A stretch of DNA of 64,000 bases from Oceanibacterium hippocampi (GCF_900172325.1 NZ_FWFR01000002.1:744001-808000); one strand, 5' to 3'. Positions 24,543 to 33,308 are shown, counted from the stretch's first letter. Program-made: numbers and translations. Notes: generated by a model from the sequence alone, not told the origin.

Positions 24543-25373
24543 AATCGAACCTATTCGCCCGGTATATCTTGTGCCGTCTACAGCGACGATTTTTGAGTCG
24601 AACTCCGGAACACTTCTGAATTCCTGCCAATATTTGTCTTTTACACGACGTCCGATCTCGCAAGCCTCGACAAGCATGCTCTTCTTCATTCTCTTGATTA
24701 TCTCGTCATCGGCGGCCGATGTCGGAAAGGAGAGCGAGAAGGCCACGGCTTGCGGCTCGTCCGCACTTTCGACAGCACAGCCGATGGCACAGAAGCCGGA
24801 AAAGTTCGTGTTGAATGTCGCGGCCACGCCGTCCCGGCGAATGTTCGCGAGGTCCGACAACAGGCTGTCGATATCGGTCTCGTATTCCGCCTCGGGGTGG
24901 CTGAGCGGATCGGGGTGAAGCGCGCGCACTTCCGCATCCGGCAGGCGGGCCATCAGGACCCGGCCAATCGTCGTCGCGAAGGCCTGGCCACGATATCCCG
25001 GCTCGAGGACCAAGCGCACGGGATAGGAGCCCTGCCGCACCCGGATCAGAACGATGTCGGCGCCGTTCAGCACTCCGATATAGCCCGTCGCATGATACTC
25101 GTCGACCAGCCGGCTCAGCGCCTCATCGACGAGATCGAGAAGCTTCAGCCGCTTCTGGAAGTAGTTGCCGAGTTCGAAGGCGAGAATGCCCGGCCCGTAA
25201 CCGCGCCGCTTCGGATCGGGTTCGATCAGGCCGGATTCGGCCAGGGTCTTCATGAGCCGCGAGACCGTGCTCTTGGGTAGTCCCAGGTGCTCGGCCACTT
25301 CCGACACGCGCAGTTCCGACCGCTCCGCCGAGAAGCATTGAAGAATGCGAATGCCGTTTTCGAGTGAGCTCAT
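24537..25373 (-). CDS. IclR family transcriptional regulator
   Basis: This 278-residue regulator has an IclR N-terminal winged helix: GIRILQCFSAERSELRVSEV, then AEHLGLPKSTVSRLMKTLAE as the helix-turn-helix (about residues 24-46). The GAF-like ligand domain covers residues about 80-250 and includes LEPGYRGQAFATTIGRVLMA and FSGFCAIGCAVES, characteristic positions of the effector pocket. It lies at the head of the minus-strand transporter/deacylase unit and divergent from the M20-HyuA-HyuB unit. A tandem 12 bp direct repeat in the shared spacer is the likely binding site. It therefore probably coordinates both arms of the central catabolic locus. Confidence 0.93.
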   Translation of the reverse strand: MSSLENGIRILQCFSAERSELRVSEVAEHLGLPKSTVSRLMKTLAESGLIEPDPKRRGYGPGILAFELGNYFQKRLKLLDLVDEALSRLVDEYHATGYIGVLNGADIVLIRVRQGSYPVRLVLEPGYRGQAFATTIGRVLMARLPDAEVRALHPDPLSHPEAEYETDIDSLLSDLANIRRDGVAATFNTNFSGFCAIGCAVESADEPQAVAFSLSFPTSAADDEIIKRMKKSMLVEACEIGRRVKDKYWQEFRSVPEFDSKIVAVDGTRYTGRIGSIP

Positions 25374-25429
25374 GACTCCGGTCGACTGCCTGCCCTGTTT
25401 ATCGCCCCGTCCGGTGCTGTTTTATTTTT

Positions 25430-25461
25430 TGTTCCATATACAGCAACCATGTTCCATATAC
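25430..25461. promoter_or_regulatory. Tandem direct repeat TGTTCCATATAC, candidate IclR operator
   Basis: TGTTCCATATAC occurs at 25430-25441 and again at 25450-25461, a 20 bp period (two DNA turns), in the 205 nt spacer between the divergent IclR and M20 genes. GTTCC-type half-sites are common in IclR-family operators. The repeats lie in the most AT-rich part of the spacer. A weak minus-strand promoter (TTGCTG, 16 nt, TAAAAC) overlaps them, so binding could repress the IclR/transporter unit and affect the divergent unit. Confidence 0.6.
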
Positions 25462-25578
25462 GGTACGATCGCTTGCACGGCCTGTCAATAACCCCGTATC
25501 CTCGCATCACGCGGGGACACCCCGGACGGCCCATCGACCATTCGGAAGGGCAGCCGGGACCATGAACTGGGGGGTTTT

Positions 25579-26802
25579 ATGGTGGACAGCACCGGGTCAT
25601 CGATACCGATCGCCGAGCGCAAGGAGGCACTCGACTTCCTCGCCGGCATGATCCGCCACAAGAGCTACTCCGGTACGCCGGGCGAGGAAGCCCTGGCCCG
25701 GCACATGGTCGAGCGGATGCGGTCGCTCGGCATGGCGGCGGAGTTGCAGCCTGTCGAAGGCGGACGGTTCAACGCGATCGGCCGGCTGAAAGGCGAAGGT
25801 GGCGGCGCCAGCCTGCTCTTCAATGGCCACCTGGACACCAATCCGGCGACCGACGACTGGACCGTCGACCCCTGGGGCGGGCTACAGGACGACGATTTCA
25901 TCTACGGCATCGGCGTTTCCAACATGAAGGCCGGCGACGCGGCCGCCTTCATGGCGGTCAAGACCCTGCTCGACAGCGGCGTGCGGCTGAAGGGCGACAT
26001 CGTCCTGGAATATGTCGTCGGCGAATTGCAGGGCGGCATCGGCACCGTCGCCGCGATCGAGCAGGGCGTGCGCGCCGACTATTTCATCAACATGGAACCG
26101 ACCGACCTGAACGGCCTGACACTCCATGCCGGCGCCTTCAACTTCGCGATCGAGCTGCGCGGCATCACCCGCCATATCTCGAAGCGCGAGGAAGCCGTCG
26201 ACGCGATACTCGCCGCCTGCGACCTGGCACCGCGAATCGCCGCGATCACCTTTTCCGGCGCGGCGAACGACGAGCACCGGACGGTCAACCGGGCCAATGT
26301 CGGCGTGCTCCGCGGCTCCCTCACCCCCGATTTCCACGACTGGCGGCCACCGCAGGTCGCGGACTTCGCCCGGCTCGTCGGGACCGCCCGCTATGCGCCA
26401 AGCCAGAACGAGGACGGCGTGCTCGCCGACCTGCGTTCGCTGCTCGACGATCTGCAGCGGCGCTTCCCCGGGCTCCGCGCCGAGGTAAGGAAGGAATTCG
26501 GCAGTCACCGGATCAGCATGCTGCCGTTCGAGGTCGCGAAGGATGCCCGGATCGTCCGAACGGTCGATGCCGCCCACCGCGCCGTTCGCGGCAGCGCCCT
26601 GCCGACCGGCCCGATCCGGCCCTACTGCTATTACGGCACGGACGCGGCGCATCTGCTGCACCGCGCCGGCATGGAGGGCATCGTCTGCGGGCCGGGCGGC
26701 AAGTACAACACCATGCCGGACGAACGCGTCGACATACCGGACTATCTCGACATGATCGAGATCTACACCCGCTCGATCCTCGATATCTGCGAGAGAGCCT
26801 GA
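25579..26802 (+). CDS. M20 family zinc hydrolase (ArgE/DapE/carboxypeptidase-like)
   Basis: This 407-residue protein has the M20 metal-site layout: LFNGHLDTNPATDDW (first His ligand and the following Asp), the bridging region IYGIGVSNMKAGDAAA (usually GRGxxDMKGG), and VVGELQGGIGTVAAIE where the catalytic and ligand glutamates normally lie in the pattern EE; here a single Glu in GELQ is visible. The C-terminal CYYGTDAAHLL and CGPGGKYNTMPDERVD supply the last His/Glu region, although the usual His in GPG..xxAH reads GGKYNTMPDE. M20 enzymes cleave N-acyl or N-carbamoyl amino acids and peptides. It starts the divergent unit with HyuA and HyuB. Several metal-ligand positions look altered, so activity may be unusual. 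Confidence 0.85.
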   Translation: MVDSTGSSIPIAERKEALDFLAGMIRHKSYSGTPGEEALARHMVERMRSLGMAAELQPVEGGRFNAIGRLKGEGGGASLLFNGHLDTNPATDDWTVDPWGGLQDDDFIYGIGVSNMKAGDAAAFMAVKTLLDSGVRLKGDIVLEYVVGELQGGIGTVAAIEQGVRADYFINMEPTDLNGLTLHAGAFNFAIELRGITRHISKREEAVDAILAACDLAPRIAAITFSGAANDEHRTVNRANVGVLRGSLTPDFHDWRPPQVADFARLVGTARYAPSQNEDGVLADLRSLLDDLQRRFPGLRAEVRKEFGSHRISMLPFEVAKDARIVRTVDAAHRAVRGSALPTGPIRPYCYYGTDAAHLLHRAGMEGIVCGPGGKYNTMPDERVDIPDYLDMIEIYTRSILDICERA

Positions 26803-26877
26803 CGTCCCCACCCTTCGGACAATCCACTTATTCTTCCAGGCTTCGGGTCGACCGGGCCCGAACATCAGGTGAGTAGC

Positions 26878-28941
26878 ATGCCCAGGAATGAAACGCGTAT
26901 CGGCATCGACATCGGCGGAACCTTCACCGATTTCGCCATCTGGCAGGGCGATGCCGCCGGCTATGTCAGCATCGCCACGCACAAGGTTCCGTCGACCCCG
27001 CCGGAGTTCGCGCAGGCGGTCATCAACGGCCTGGAAGACATCATCGCCCGCCACGGGATCGCACCGGACGACCCGGTGACGATCGTCCATGGCACCACGG
27101 TCAGCACGAACGCGGTGATCGAACGCCGCGGCCCGAGCATGGCCTTCCTGACGACGCGGGGTTTTCGCGACCTGCTCGGCCTCGGCCGGCTCAGGCTCGA
27201 CCGCCCGGTCGACATCTTCAACCAGCGCCCCCTGCCGCTGGTGCCGCGCAGGCATGTCTTCGAGATCGACGAGCGTATCCTGGCCGACGGTTCGATCGAC
27301 CGCGCGCTCCAGGCCGACGAGGTGGCGCGCGCCGTGAAGACGGCCGTGGCCCAGGGGGTCGAGGCGATCGGCATCTGCTTCCTGCATGCCTTTCGGAACC
27401 CGGCGCACGAACAGGCAGCCCTCGCCGCTGCCCGGGCGGCGGCCCCCGATGTCGAGATCATCGCCTCGCACGAGGTCTGGCCCCAGGAAGGCGAGTATGA
27501 ACGCGCCATCGTGACCCTGCTGAACGCCTTCGTTCGCCGGGTCATGGACGGCTATATCGGCGAAATCGAGACTTACCTGGAGAAGCGCCTCGGCAACGCC
27601 CGGCTGTTCATCACCAAGTCGAACGGCGGCGTGATGGCGGCGGGCGACGCACGCCGCTTCCCGGTCCATACCCTGCTTTCCGGCCCGGCTGCCGGCGTCA
27701 GCGCGGCGCGCTATCTCGGAAGCGCGCTCGACAGCGGCGACGTGCTGACGATGGACATGGGCGGGACCAGCACCGACATGTCCCTGATCCGCGACGGCCA
27801 GGCCATGACGTCCACCGAATCGCGGGTTGGCGATTTCCCGCTGATGATGCCGGTCACGGCGATCGAGGCGCTCGGCGCCGGCGGCGGCTCGCTCGTCCGC
27901 ATGGACGGACCCGTGCTCAAGGTCGGCCCGGGCAGCGCCGGCGCAACCCCCGGTCCGGCCTGCTACGGCCTCGGCGGCACCGAACCGACGCTGTCGGACG
28001 CCTATCTGCTGTCCGGCTATCTGAACCCGGATTCGCTGCTGGGCGGGCGTATGCCGATGCGCGCCGACCTGGCGGAGCAGGCCTTCGGACCGATCGCGGC
28101 CACCCTCGGCATGTCCGTCGCCGACACCGCCGAGGCCTGCATCAAGGTCGCCACCTCGAACATGCTGGCAAGCGTCCTGCCCTTCCTCGCCCGGCTCGGC
28201 GTCAACCCGACCGATCTCAGCCTGATGATCTTCGGTGGCGCCGGTGGCATTCACGGCCCGCTGCTGGCCGAGGAAGTCGGCATCCGCCGGATCATCGTGC
28301 CACGCACGCCGTCGGTCTTCTGCGCCCTTGGCTGCCTAGTCTCGGAACTGCGGCACGATCTGGTGCAGAGCGTGCATGGCGCAACCCCCGACGAATCCGG
28401 GGTGCGGACGATCTTCGCGGCCCTGAAAGGCGAAGCAGACCGCTGGCTCGAGACGCAGACGCATGGCCATGCGACCGAGTCGGTCGCCTACATGCCGCAG
28501 GCGGACATGCGCTACCTGGGCCAGTCCTTCCAGGTCACCGCGCCCTTGCCGCAGAATGCGCTCGACCAGCCGGACATGGCGACGATCGCCGAGGCGTTCC
28601 ACGCGGAACACCAGCGCCTGTTCGGCCATTCCGATCCGACCGCGCCCGTCGAATTCACCGATTTGCGGCTGACGCTGGTGGCGACAATGGCACGGCCCGA
28701 GGCGACCGCGACGCTCGCCGCCGGGACCGCGCCGCCGGCGCCGAAGCGGACCCGCGCGGTCCGTTTCCGCACCGGGCCGGTTGCCGAAACGCCGGTCTTC
28801 GCGCGCGAAGATCTCGCCGCCGGCGACCGCCTGCAGGGCCCGGCAATCATCGAGCAGGCCGACGCCACCATCGTGGTGCCGCCGGGATACGACGCCGAAG
28901 TGGGACGCTTCGGCGATTTGATGCTGACGATGGAGCGCTGA
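26878..28941 (+). CDS. hyuA: Hydantoinase/oxoprolinase subunit A (HyuA)
   Basis: The ATG at 26878, 4-5 nt after AGGTGAG, gives 687 residues; a GTG three codons earlier is less likely. The N-terminal ATPase-like fold opens RIGIDIGGTFTDFAIWQ, followed by VHGTTVSTNAVIERRG (about 60-75) and the second phosphate loop LTMDMGGTSTDMSLI near 290. HyuA works with HyuB to hydrolyse cyclic amides such as N-methylhydantoin or 5-oxoproline, with ATP cleavage. The next gene, hyuB, begins 1 nt after its stop. With the upstream M20 gene it forms an operon divergent from the IclR gene. A ring-opening step in the central catabolic route is the natural inference. Confidence 0.93.
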   Translation: MPRNETRIGIDIGGTFTDFAIWQGDAAGYVSIATHKVPSTPPEFAQAVINGLEDIIARHGIAPDDPVTIVHGTTVSTNAVIERRGPSMAFLTTRGFRDLLGLGRLRLDRPVDIFNQRPLPLVPRRHVFEIDERILADGSIDRALQADEVARAVKTAVAQGVEAIGICFLHAFRNPAHEQAALAAARAAAPDVEIIASHEVWPQEGEYERAIVTLLNAFVRRVMDGYIGEIETYLEKRLGNARLFITKSNGGVMAAGDARRFPVHTLLSGPAAGVSAARYLGSALDSGDVLTMDMGGTSTDMSLIRDGQAMTSTESRVGDFPLMMPVTAIEALGAGGGSLVRMDGPVLKVGPGSAGATPGPACYGLGGTEPTLSDAYLLSGYLNPDSLLGGRMPMRADLAEQAFGPIAATLGMSVADTAEACIKVATSNMLASVLPFLARLGVNPTDLSLMIFGGAGGIHGPLLAEEVGIRRIIVPRTPSVFCALGCLVSELRHDLVQSVHGATPDESGVRTIFAALKGEADRWLETQTHGHATESVAYMPQADMRYLGQSFQVTAPLPQNALDQPDMATIAEAFHAEHQRLFGHSDPTAPVEFTDLRLTLVATMARPEATATLAAGTAPPAPKRTRAVRFRTGPVAETPVFAREDLAAGDRLQGPAIIEQADATIVVPPGYDAEVGRFGDLMLTMER

Positions 28942-28942
28942 C

Positions 28943-30928
28943 ATGGACCCCGTACGCACCGAGATCATGAAGAACCGCTTCGCTGCGATCGCCGAGGAAG
29001 CGGCCTCCATCGCCTATCGCACGGCGCACACGACCTACGTCAAGCAGACACAGGATTTCCAGTGCGCGCTGGCGACACGAGACGGCCATTTCTTCGCCTT
29101 TCCGAGACTGAGCGGGGTGACCACCAGCGTCGGGCAGAACATCCGCACGACGGTCGACCTGATCGGCGAGGACAACCTGGCGCCCGGCGACGTGATCATC
29201 ACCAACGACCCCTTCGGCACTCAGGGCCTCTGCACGCATACGATGGACGTGCATCTGATCCGCCCGATCTTCCGCGACGGCCGGCTGCTCTGCCATGCGT
29301 GGTCGTTCATCCATGCCTCCGACATCGGCGGCGCGGTGCCGGGAAGCATTTCACCGGTCAATTCCGAGGTCTACCAGGAAGGCATCCGGCTTCGTGCGGT
29401 GAAGCTCTACGACCGGAGCGTCCTGAACAGCGACGTGCTCAACGTCTTTCTCGACAATTCCCGGATTCCCGACCTGATCTGGGGCGACATCAAGGCCATG
29501 CTGGCCGGCATGAAGACGCTCGATCGTCGGGTCAACGAGCTCTGCGACCGCTATGGCGAGGATGAATTCCAGACCGGGATCGAGGAAGTGCTCGACTTCG
29601 CGGAACTGAAGGCGCGCGGCGTCATCGCCGAGATCCCGGACGGCGAATATGCCTTCAGCGATTATCTGGAGGGCTATTCACCGGGCGAGTTCATCTTCCT
29701 CCACGCCGCCCTGAAGATCGCCGGCGACCAGGCCTCGATCGACTTCGCCGGCAGCGATCCGCAGGTCCAGTACGCCCTCAATTTCACTAGCAGCAGCGGC
29801 GTGCATCCGTTCCTCTGCCTGGCGCTCACCAACTATATCCATACCCGAGTCCCGGACATCCCGATGAACGGCGGGATCATGCGGCCGATCCGCACCAGTT
29901 CGCCCAAGGGCACGATCATGAACGCGGAATTCCCGGCGGCGATGGGCAACCGCTGGGTCACCGCGATGCGGATGTATGACGTGATCCTCGGTTGCCTGGC
30001 GCAGGCCGTGCCGGGCGGCCTTGCCGCTGCCGGTGCCGGGCAGGCCGGCATCATCTCCGTCTCGGGACGCGATCACACGACCGGCCTGCGCCGGGTCAGC
30101 GTCGTCGAACCGATCGTCGGCGGCTCCGGCGCCCGCGCCGGGCTGGACGGTATCGACGGCACCGACATACCGATCGCCTTCCTCAGAAGCGCGCCGTTCG
30201 AATATGTCGAGATCGAAACGCCGCTGATCATGCGCCGCTACAGCCTCGGAACCGATCTGCATGGCAAGGGCCGGACGCGGGGCGGCGGCGGCGTCGTCAC
30301 CGACATGGAGAACGGCGACGTCGAGGCGGTGATCACCGTCCGCGGTCTGGACAGGACCGTCTTCGCGCCCTGGGGATTCGAAGGCGGCACGGCCGGCACC
30401 TCCGGCACCGCGATCTTCAACCCGGACGGCGATGCCCCGGAAGAACTCGGCAAGGTCAAGGTTCTCGACCTCAGGCAGGGCGACGTGCTGCGCCTCATCA
30501 CCCCGTCCGGCGGCGGCTTCGGCGACCCGCTGGAGCGGGATCCGGCGCGGGTCCTGGAGGATGTGCGGGACGGATTCGTGAGCCTCGAAAGCGCCGCGCG
30601 CGACTACGGCGTAACCATCGTCGATGACGCGGTCGATGACGCGGCAACCGACGCCCTGCGGGCGCGGATACGCGACGGGCGCAAGGCACGGGCCGGCGCC
30701 TTCGATCTCGGCGACGGCCGCCGGACCTTCGAAAAGGTCTGGCCCGAGCAGGCAAGCGTCGCCCTGGCGCTCGCGGTTTTCGACGTCGAGCCCGGCCTGC
30801 GTCCGCATGTCCTGCGGGCTGTCCGGGCCCGCTTCAGCGAGGCGGAGCCGGCCACGCCCGAGGCCGCCCGCGCCGCCGTCGGCGACTGGGTCGCCCGGCT
30901 CGGTCGCGCACGGGCGGCGGTCGCCTGA
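28943..30928 (+). CDS. hyuB: Hydantoinase/oxoprolinase subunit B (HyuB)
   Basis: This 661-residue protein has HyuB markers: DPVRTEIMKNRFAAIAEEA at the N-terminus, DVIITNDPFGTQGLCTHTMD near 87-106, the region WSFIHASDIGG and the C-terminal glycine-rich TPSGGGFGDPLERDPARVLED. HyuB is the second subunit of ATP-dependent hydantoinases, 5-oxoprolinases and acetone carboxylase-like enzymes. It is a little longer than usual (about 550-600) because of a 60-70 residue C-terminal tail rich in Ala and Arg that resembles decayed or species-specific sequence. It converges with the M24 gene pair. Subunit pairing with the adjacent HyuA is clear. Confidence 0.93.
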   Translation: MDPVRTEIMKNRFAAIAEEAASIAYRTAHTTYVKQTQDFQCALATRDGHFFAFPRLSGVTTSVGQNIRTTVDLIGEDNLAPGDVIITNDPFGTQGLCTHTMDVHLIRPIFRDGRLLCHAWSFIHASDIGGAVPGSISPVNSEVYQEGIRLRAVKLYDRSVLNSDVLNVFLDNSRIPDLIWGDIKAMLAGMKTLDRRVNELCDRYGEDEFQTGIEEVLDFAELKARGVIAEIPDGEYAFSDYLEGYSPGEFIFLHAALKIAGDQASIDFAGSDPQVQYALNFTSSSGVHPFLCLALTNYIHTRVPDIPMNGGIMRPIRTSSPKGTIMNAEFPAAMGNRWVTAMRMYDVILGCLAQAVPGGLAAAGAGQAGIISVSGRDHTTGLRRVSVVEPIVGGSGARAGLDGIDGTDIPIAFLRSAPFEYVEIETPLIMRRYSLGTDLHGKGRTRGGGGVVTDMENGDVEAVITVRGLDRTVFAPWGFEGGTAGTSGTAIFNPDGDAPEELGKVKVLDLRQGDVLRLITPSGGGFGDPLERDPARVLEDVRDGFVSLESAARDYGVTIVDDAVDDAATDALRARIRDGRKARAGAFDLGDGRRTFEKVWPEQASVALALAVFDVEPGLRPHVLRAVRARFSEAEPATPEAARAAVGDWVARLGRARAAVA

Positions 30929-30938
30929 TCCACGGCCG

Positions 30939-30956
30939 GGGCGGCACCGGCCGCCC
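30939..30956. terminator. Compact GC hairpin between convergent genes
   Basis: GGGCGGC (30939-30945), loop ACCG, and GCCGCCC (30950-30956) form a 7 bp stem in the 43 nt between hyuB and the convergent M24 gene. It lacks a T-run but its place suggests bidirectional termination. Confidence 0.45.
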
Positions 30957-30971
30957 GGACCGGTTCGCTTG

Positions 30972-32105
30972 CTACCCGTCGATCTCGGGCGCTTGCGACG
31001 CCCGGGTCAGACGCTCGGCCCCGGCCTCGCCGACCAGAAAGCTGTCGCCCAGCACCATGACGCGATTGCCCGCGAGATCGCGGATCGCCGCCTCCAGGTA
31101 GACGCAGGCGCCTGCCGGCAGGCAGGCGTCTTCGCCGGGCCGAAGATAGGGCCAGTCGGCCTCGCTCGGCGCATAGATCGCGCCCAGCCCGTGCCCGGAT
31201 ACGCGGACGCCGTCGCCAGCGTCGACGGCCGCGACATCGCCGGCCACGACCCCCGGCCGCAACAGGCCGGCGGCCGTTTCCTGGGCCGCGCGGACCCGTT
31301 CGAACAGTTCCCGCCCCGCGCGGTCCCGCGGCGCCAGGACCAGTGTCCGCGCGATCCCCGCATGATAGCGGAGCGACGATCCGGCAAGGCCGAGGAACAG
31401 CGGATCTCCCTCCGCCAGCACCCGTCGCCCCGAATGACCGTTCGGCGCGGCCGCCTCGGGGCCGGAGCCGATCACCGGTTCCCACGCCGCCGGCATCCCG
31501 CCCGCGCGCAGCATGTCCGCCTGCATGCGGCCGACGATCAGGGCCTCCTCCACATCCGGCCGGGCGAGACTTCGGGCCGTCGCGATCGCCTGGTCGGCGC
31601 GGGCGGCGGCGGCACGGGTCAGGGCAATCTCGGCCGGGGTCTTGGCAGCCCGCAAGCCATCGACCAGCCGGGAGGCGTCAACCAGGTCGCAGAACCCGCC
31701 GCAGGCCTCGGCCAGCTGTCGCCAGACGAAGGCCGTCATGCCGAAACAGTCCCGTTCCACGCCGAGCCGCTTCTCGGCGAGCCCCTTCTCGGCCAGCAGA
31801 TCGCGGAGCATCTCGCCCGGCCCCTGTCCCTGCCCGTCCAGCCAGACCCGGATGTCGGGAATGTCCGACGTGATGCGCGCCTGGCGCAGGTCCGGCAAGC
31901 GCGACAGCAGCGCCAGGTCCCCGTCCCCTGTCAGCAGCAGGCACTGGAAATAGGTATGCGCCCCGGAATCGTAACCGGTCAGGTAATAGCGGCTATCCTG
32001 CTTGAACAGCACGAGGGCATCAAGCCCCTCCTCTGCCATCGCCGCGACCGCCCGCGCCTGCCGGGCGGCGAATTCCGCCGGCGGGAAATGTGCGATATCC
32101 GCCAT
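30972..32105 (-). CDS. M24 (pita-bread) family protein with degenerate metal site, copy 1
   Basis: The 377-residue protein has an N-terminal creatinase/prolidase domain (residues 1-150, with VLFKQDSRYYLTGYDSGAH) and a C-terminal pita-bread domain. In Xaa-Pro peptidases five ligands (D, D, H, E, E) hold two metals. Here the first Asp reads Gly (FLGLAG), the second reads Gly (HAGIART), His305 in GHGLG and Glu338 (VYLEAAI) remain, and the final Glu reads Gly (VLGDSF). Loss of metal ligands is typical of creatinase- and ectoine-hydrolase-like members, which cleave C-N bonds without a metal. It is 3 nt downstream of a second M24 gene and convergent with hyuB. Confidence 0.85.
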   Translation of the reverse strand: MADIAHFPPAEFAARQARAVAAMAEEGLDALVLFKQDSRYYLTGYDSGAHTYFQCLLLTGDGDLALLSRLPDLRQARITSDIPDIRVWLDGQGQGPGEMLRDLLAEKGLAEKRLGVERDCFGMTAFVWRQLAEACGGFCDLVDASRLVDGLRAAKTPAEIALTRAAAARADQAIATARSLARPDVEEALIVGRMQADMLRAGGMPAAWEPVIGSGPEAAAPNGHSGRRVLAEGDPLFLGLAGSSLRYHAGIARTLVLAPRDRAGRELFERVRAAQETAAGLLRPGVVAGDVAAVDAGDGVRVSGHGLGAIYAPSEADWPYLRPGEDACLPAGACVYLEAAIRDLAGNRVMVLGDSFLVGEAGAERLTRASQAPEIDG

Positions 32106-32108
32106 CCT

Positions 32109-33257
32109 CTAGGCCTCCACCAGTTCGCGCGGCATGCGGGTCAACGTCTCGCAGCCCCGTTCCGTGACCAGCGCGGTCTCGCCCAGCGACATTGCGAGCC
32201 CGCGGTCGTGGTCGACCAGGATCATGTGCATGAAGAAGACCATGCCCGGCAGGACCGGCGCGTCGTTGCCGGAATAGAGCATCGGATAGTCCATCCATGT
32301 CGCCCCGTAGGTCGCCCCGAGGCTGTAGCCGCAGGCTTTCAGGCGATAGGCCTCGTAGCCGGCGGCGTCGAAGACACGGGCATGGGCGTCGAAGATATCG
32401 CCGGCCGTGGCGCCCGGCCGGCAGGCGTCCTGGCAGGCCGCGATCGCCTCCGCGCAGGCGTCGAACATCGCCCGTTGGCGCGCCCCGGCGCGGCCGGTGA
32501 GAAGCACCCGCATCAGGCAGGCATGATAGCGCCGATAGGCGGCGCCGAACTCGAGCTGCAACTGATCGTTCGCGTCCAGCGTTCGGTATCCCGCATGGCC
32601 GCGCACCAGCAGCGCCGAACGACCGGACCCCATGACGAAGCCGTTGGCGAGATCGCCGCCGCCGGCCAGCACCGCACCGCTCATCGCCGCGGCGATGGCG
32701 CCCTCGTCGGCACCGGCACGGGTTTCGGCGATCGCCGCCGCCAGCGAATCGTCGGCAAGCGCCGCCGCCTGCCGTACACAGGCAATCTCGGCCGCGCTCT
32801 TCACCACGCGCAACCGGTCGATCAGGCGCGACGCGTCGGAAAGACGACAAAGCTCTCCGCATGTCCGCTCGATCGCTGCCCAGAGCGCCGCGTTGATGCC
32901 CCAGGCGTCGAGTTCGATGCCGACGCGCTTTCCGCCGAGCCCCTTCTCCCGCAGGACGTCGGCGAGCGCGCCCGCCGGATCGGCCGTGGCCGTCCAGGGC
33001 AGGCAGCGGATATCATCGATTCCGGATGTCAGGCGTGCCTGCGGCAGATCGATCTCGTATAGAAGAAGTGCGAGGTCGCCGTTATCCTGCAACAAGAGCA
33101 CCTGGAAGCGGCAATAGGCAGAGCCATCGCAACCGGTCAGATAGTAAAGGCTCTCCTGCCGGAACATGAGTAGCGCTTCGAGACCTTCATGCCCCATTTC
33201 TTCTATTGCGCGGGTCTTTCGGGACGCGAATTCTGCCGATTCGAAATGCAGGGGCAC
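32109..33257 (-). CDS. M24 (pita-bread) family protein with degenerate metal site, copy 2
   Basis: This 382-residue protein starts with GTG at 33257, 6 nt after GGAGAG. The N-terminal domain carries MFRQESLYYLTGCDGSAY, parallel to copy 1. In the pita-bread domain the metal positions are mostly changed: Glu236 (LEFGA) and a hydrophobic residue in place of the two Asp, Tyr311 in CGYSLGATY instead of the usual His, His344 for the first Glu, and only Glu360 (LGETALV) kept. Both copies share RYHA near the normal second Asp. The CGYSLGATY...PGMVFF pattern is close to what I recall for ectoine-hydrolase-type (DoeA/EutD) M24 proteins. It is divergent from an aldo/keto reductase gene by 51 nt. Confidence 0.85.
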   Translation of the reverse strand: MPLHFESAEFASRKTRAIEEMGHEGLEALLMFRQESLYYLTGCDGSAYCRFQVLLLQDNGDLALLLYEIDLPQARLTSGIDDIRCLPWTATADPAGALADVLREKGLGGKRVGIELDAWGINAALWAAIERTCGELCRLSDASRLIDRLRVVKSAAEIACVRQAAALADDSLAAAIAETRAGADEGAIAAAMSGAVLAGGGDLANGFVMGSGRSALLVRGHAGYRTLDANDQLQLEFGAAYRRYHACLMRVLLTGRAGARQRAMFDACAEAIAACQDACRPGATAGDIFDAHARVFDAAGYEAYRLKACGYSLGATYGATWMDYPMLYSGNDAPVLPGMVFFMHMILVDHDRGLAMSLGETALVTERGCETLTRMPRELVEA

Positions 33258-33308
33258 AGCGTACTCTCCACCTTGATACTCGCCCGTTACCTATAAGGAT
33301 CATATCGC

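Noticed and set aside
25882-28254. Long minus-strand open frame opposite the M20 and hyuA genes (790 codons)
   Set aside because: It is the antisense shadow of GC-rich codons; composition is Arg/Asp/Gly/Ala-rich with no family motif, and the plus-strand genes have clear signatures.
30624-33062. Long plus-strand open frame opposite the M24 pair (812 codons)
   Set aside because: Overlaps hyuB and both M24 genes; low-complexity composition and no recognisable domain.
15147-33257. Assignment of the central locus as a classical ectoine degradation cluster
   Set aside because: The M24 and AstE/AspA families fit, but the copy numbers, HyuAB and amidohydrolase do not, and I see no EnuR-type regulator, aminotransferase or dedicated ectoine transporter.
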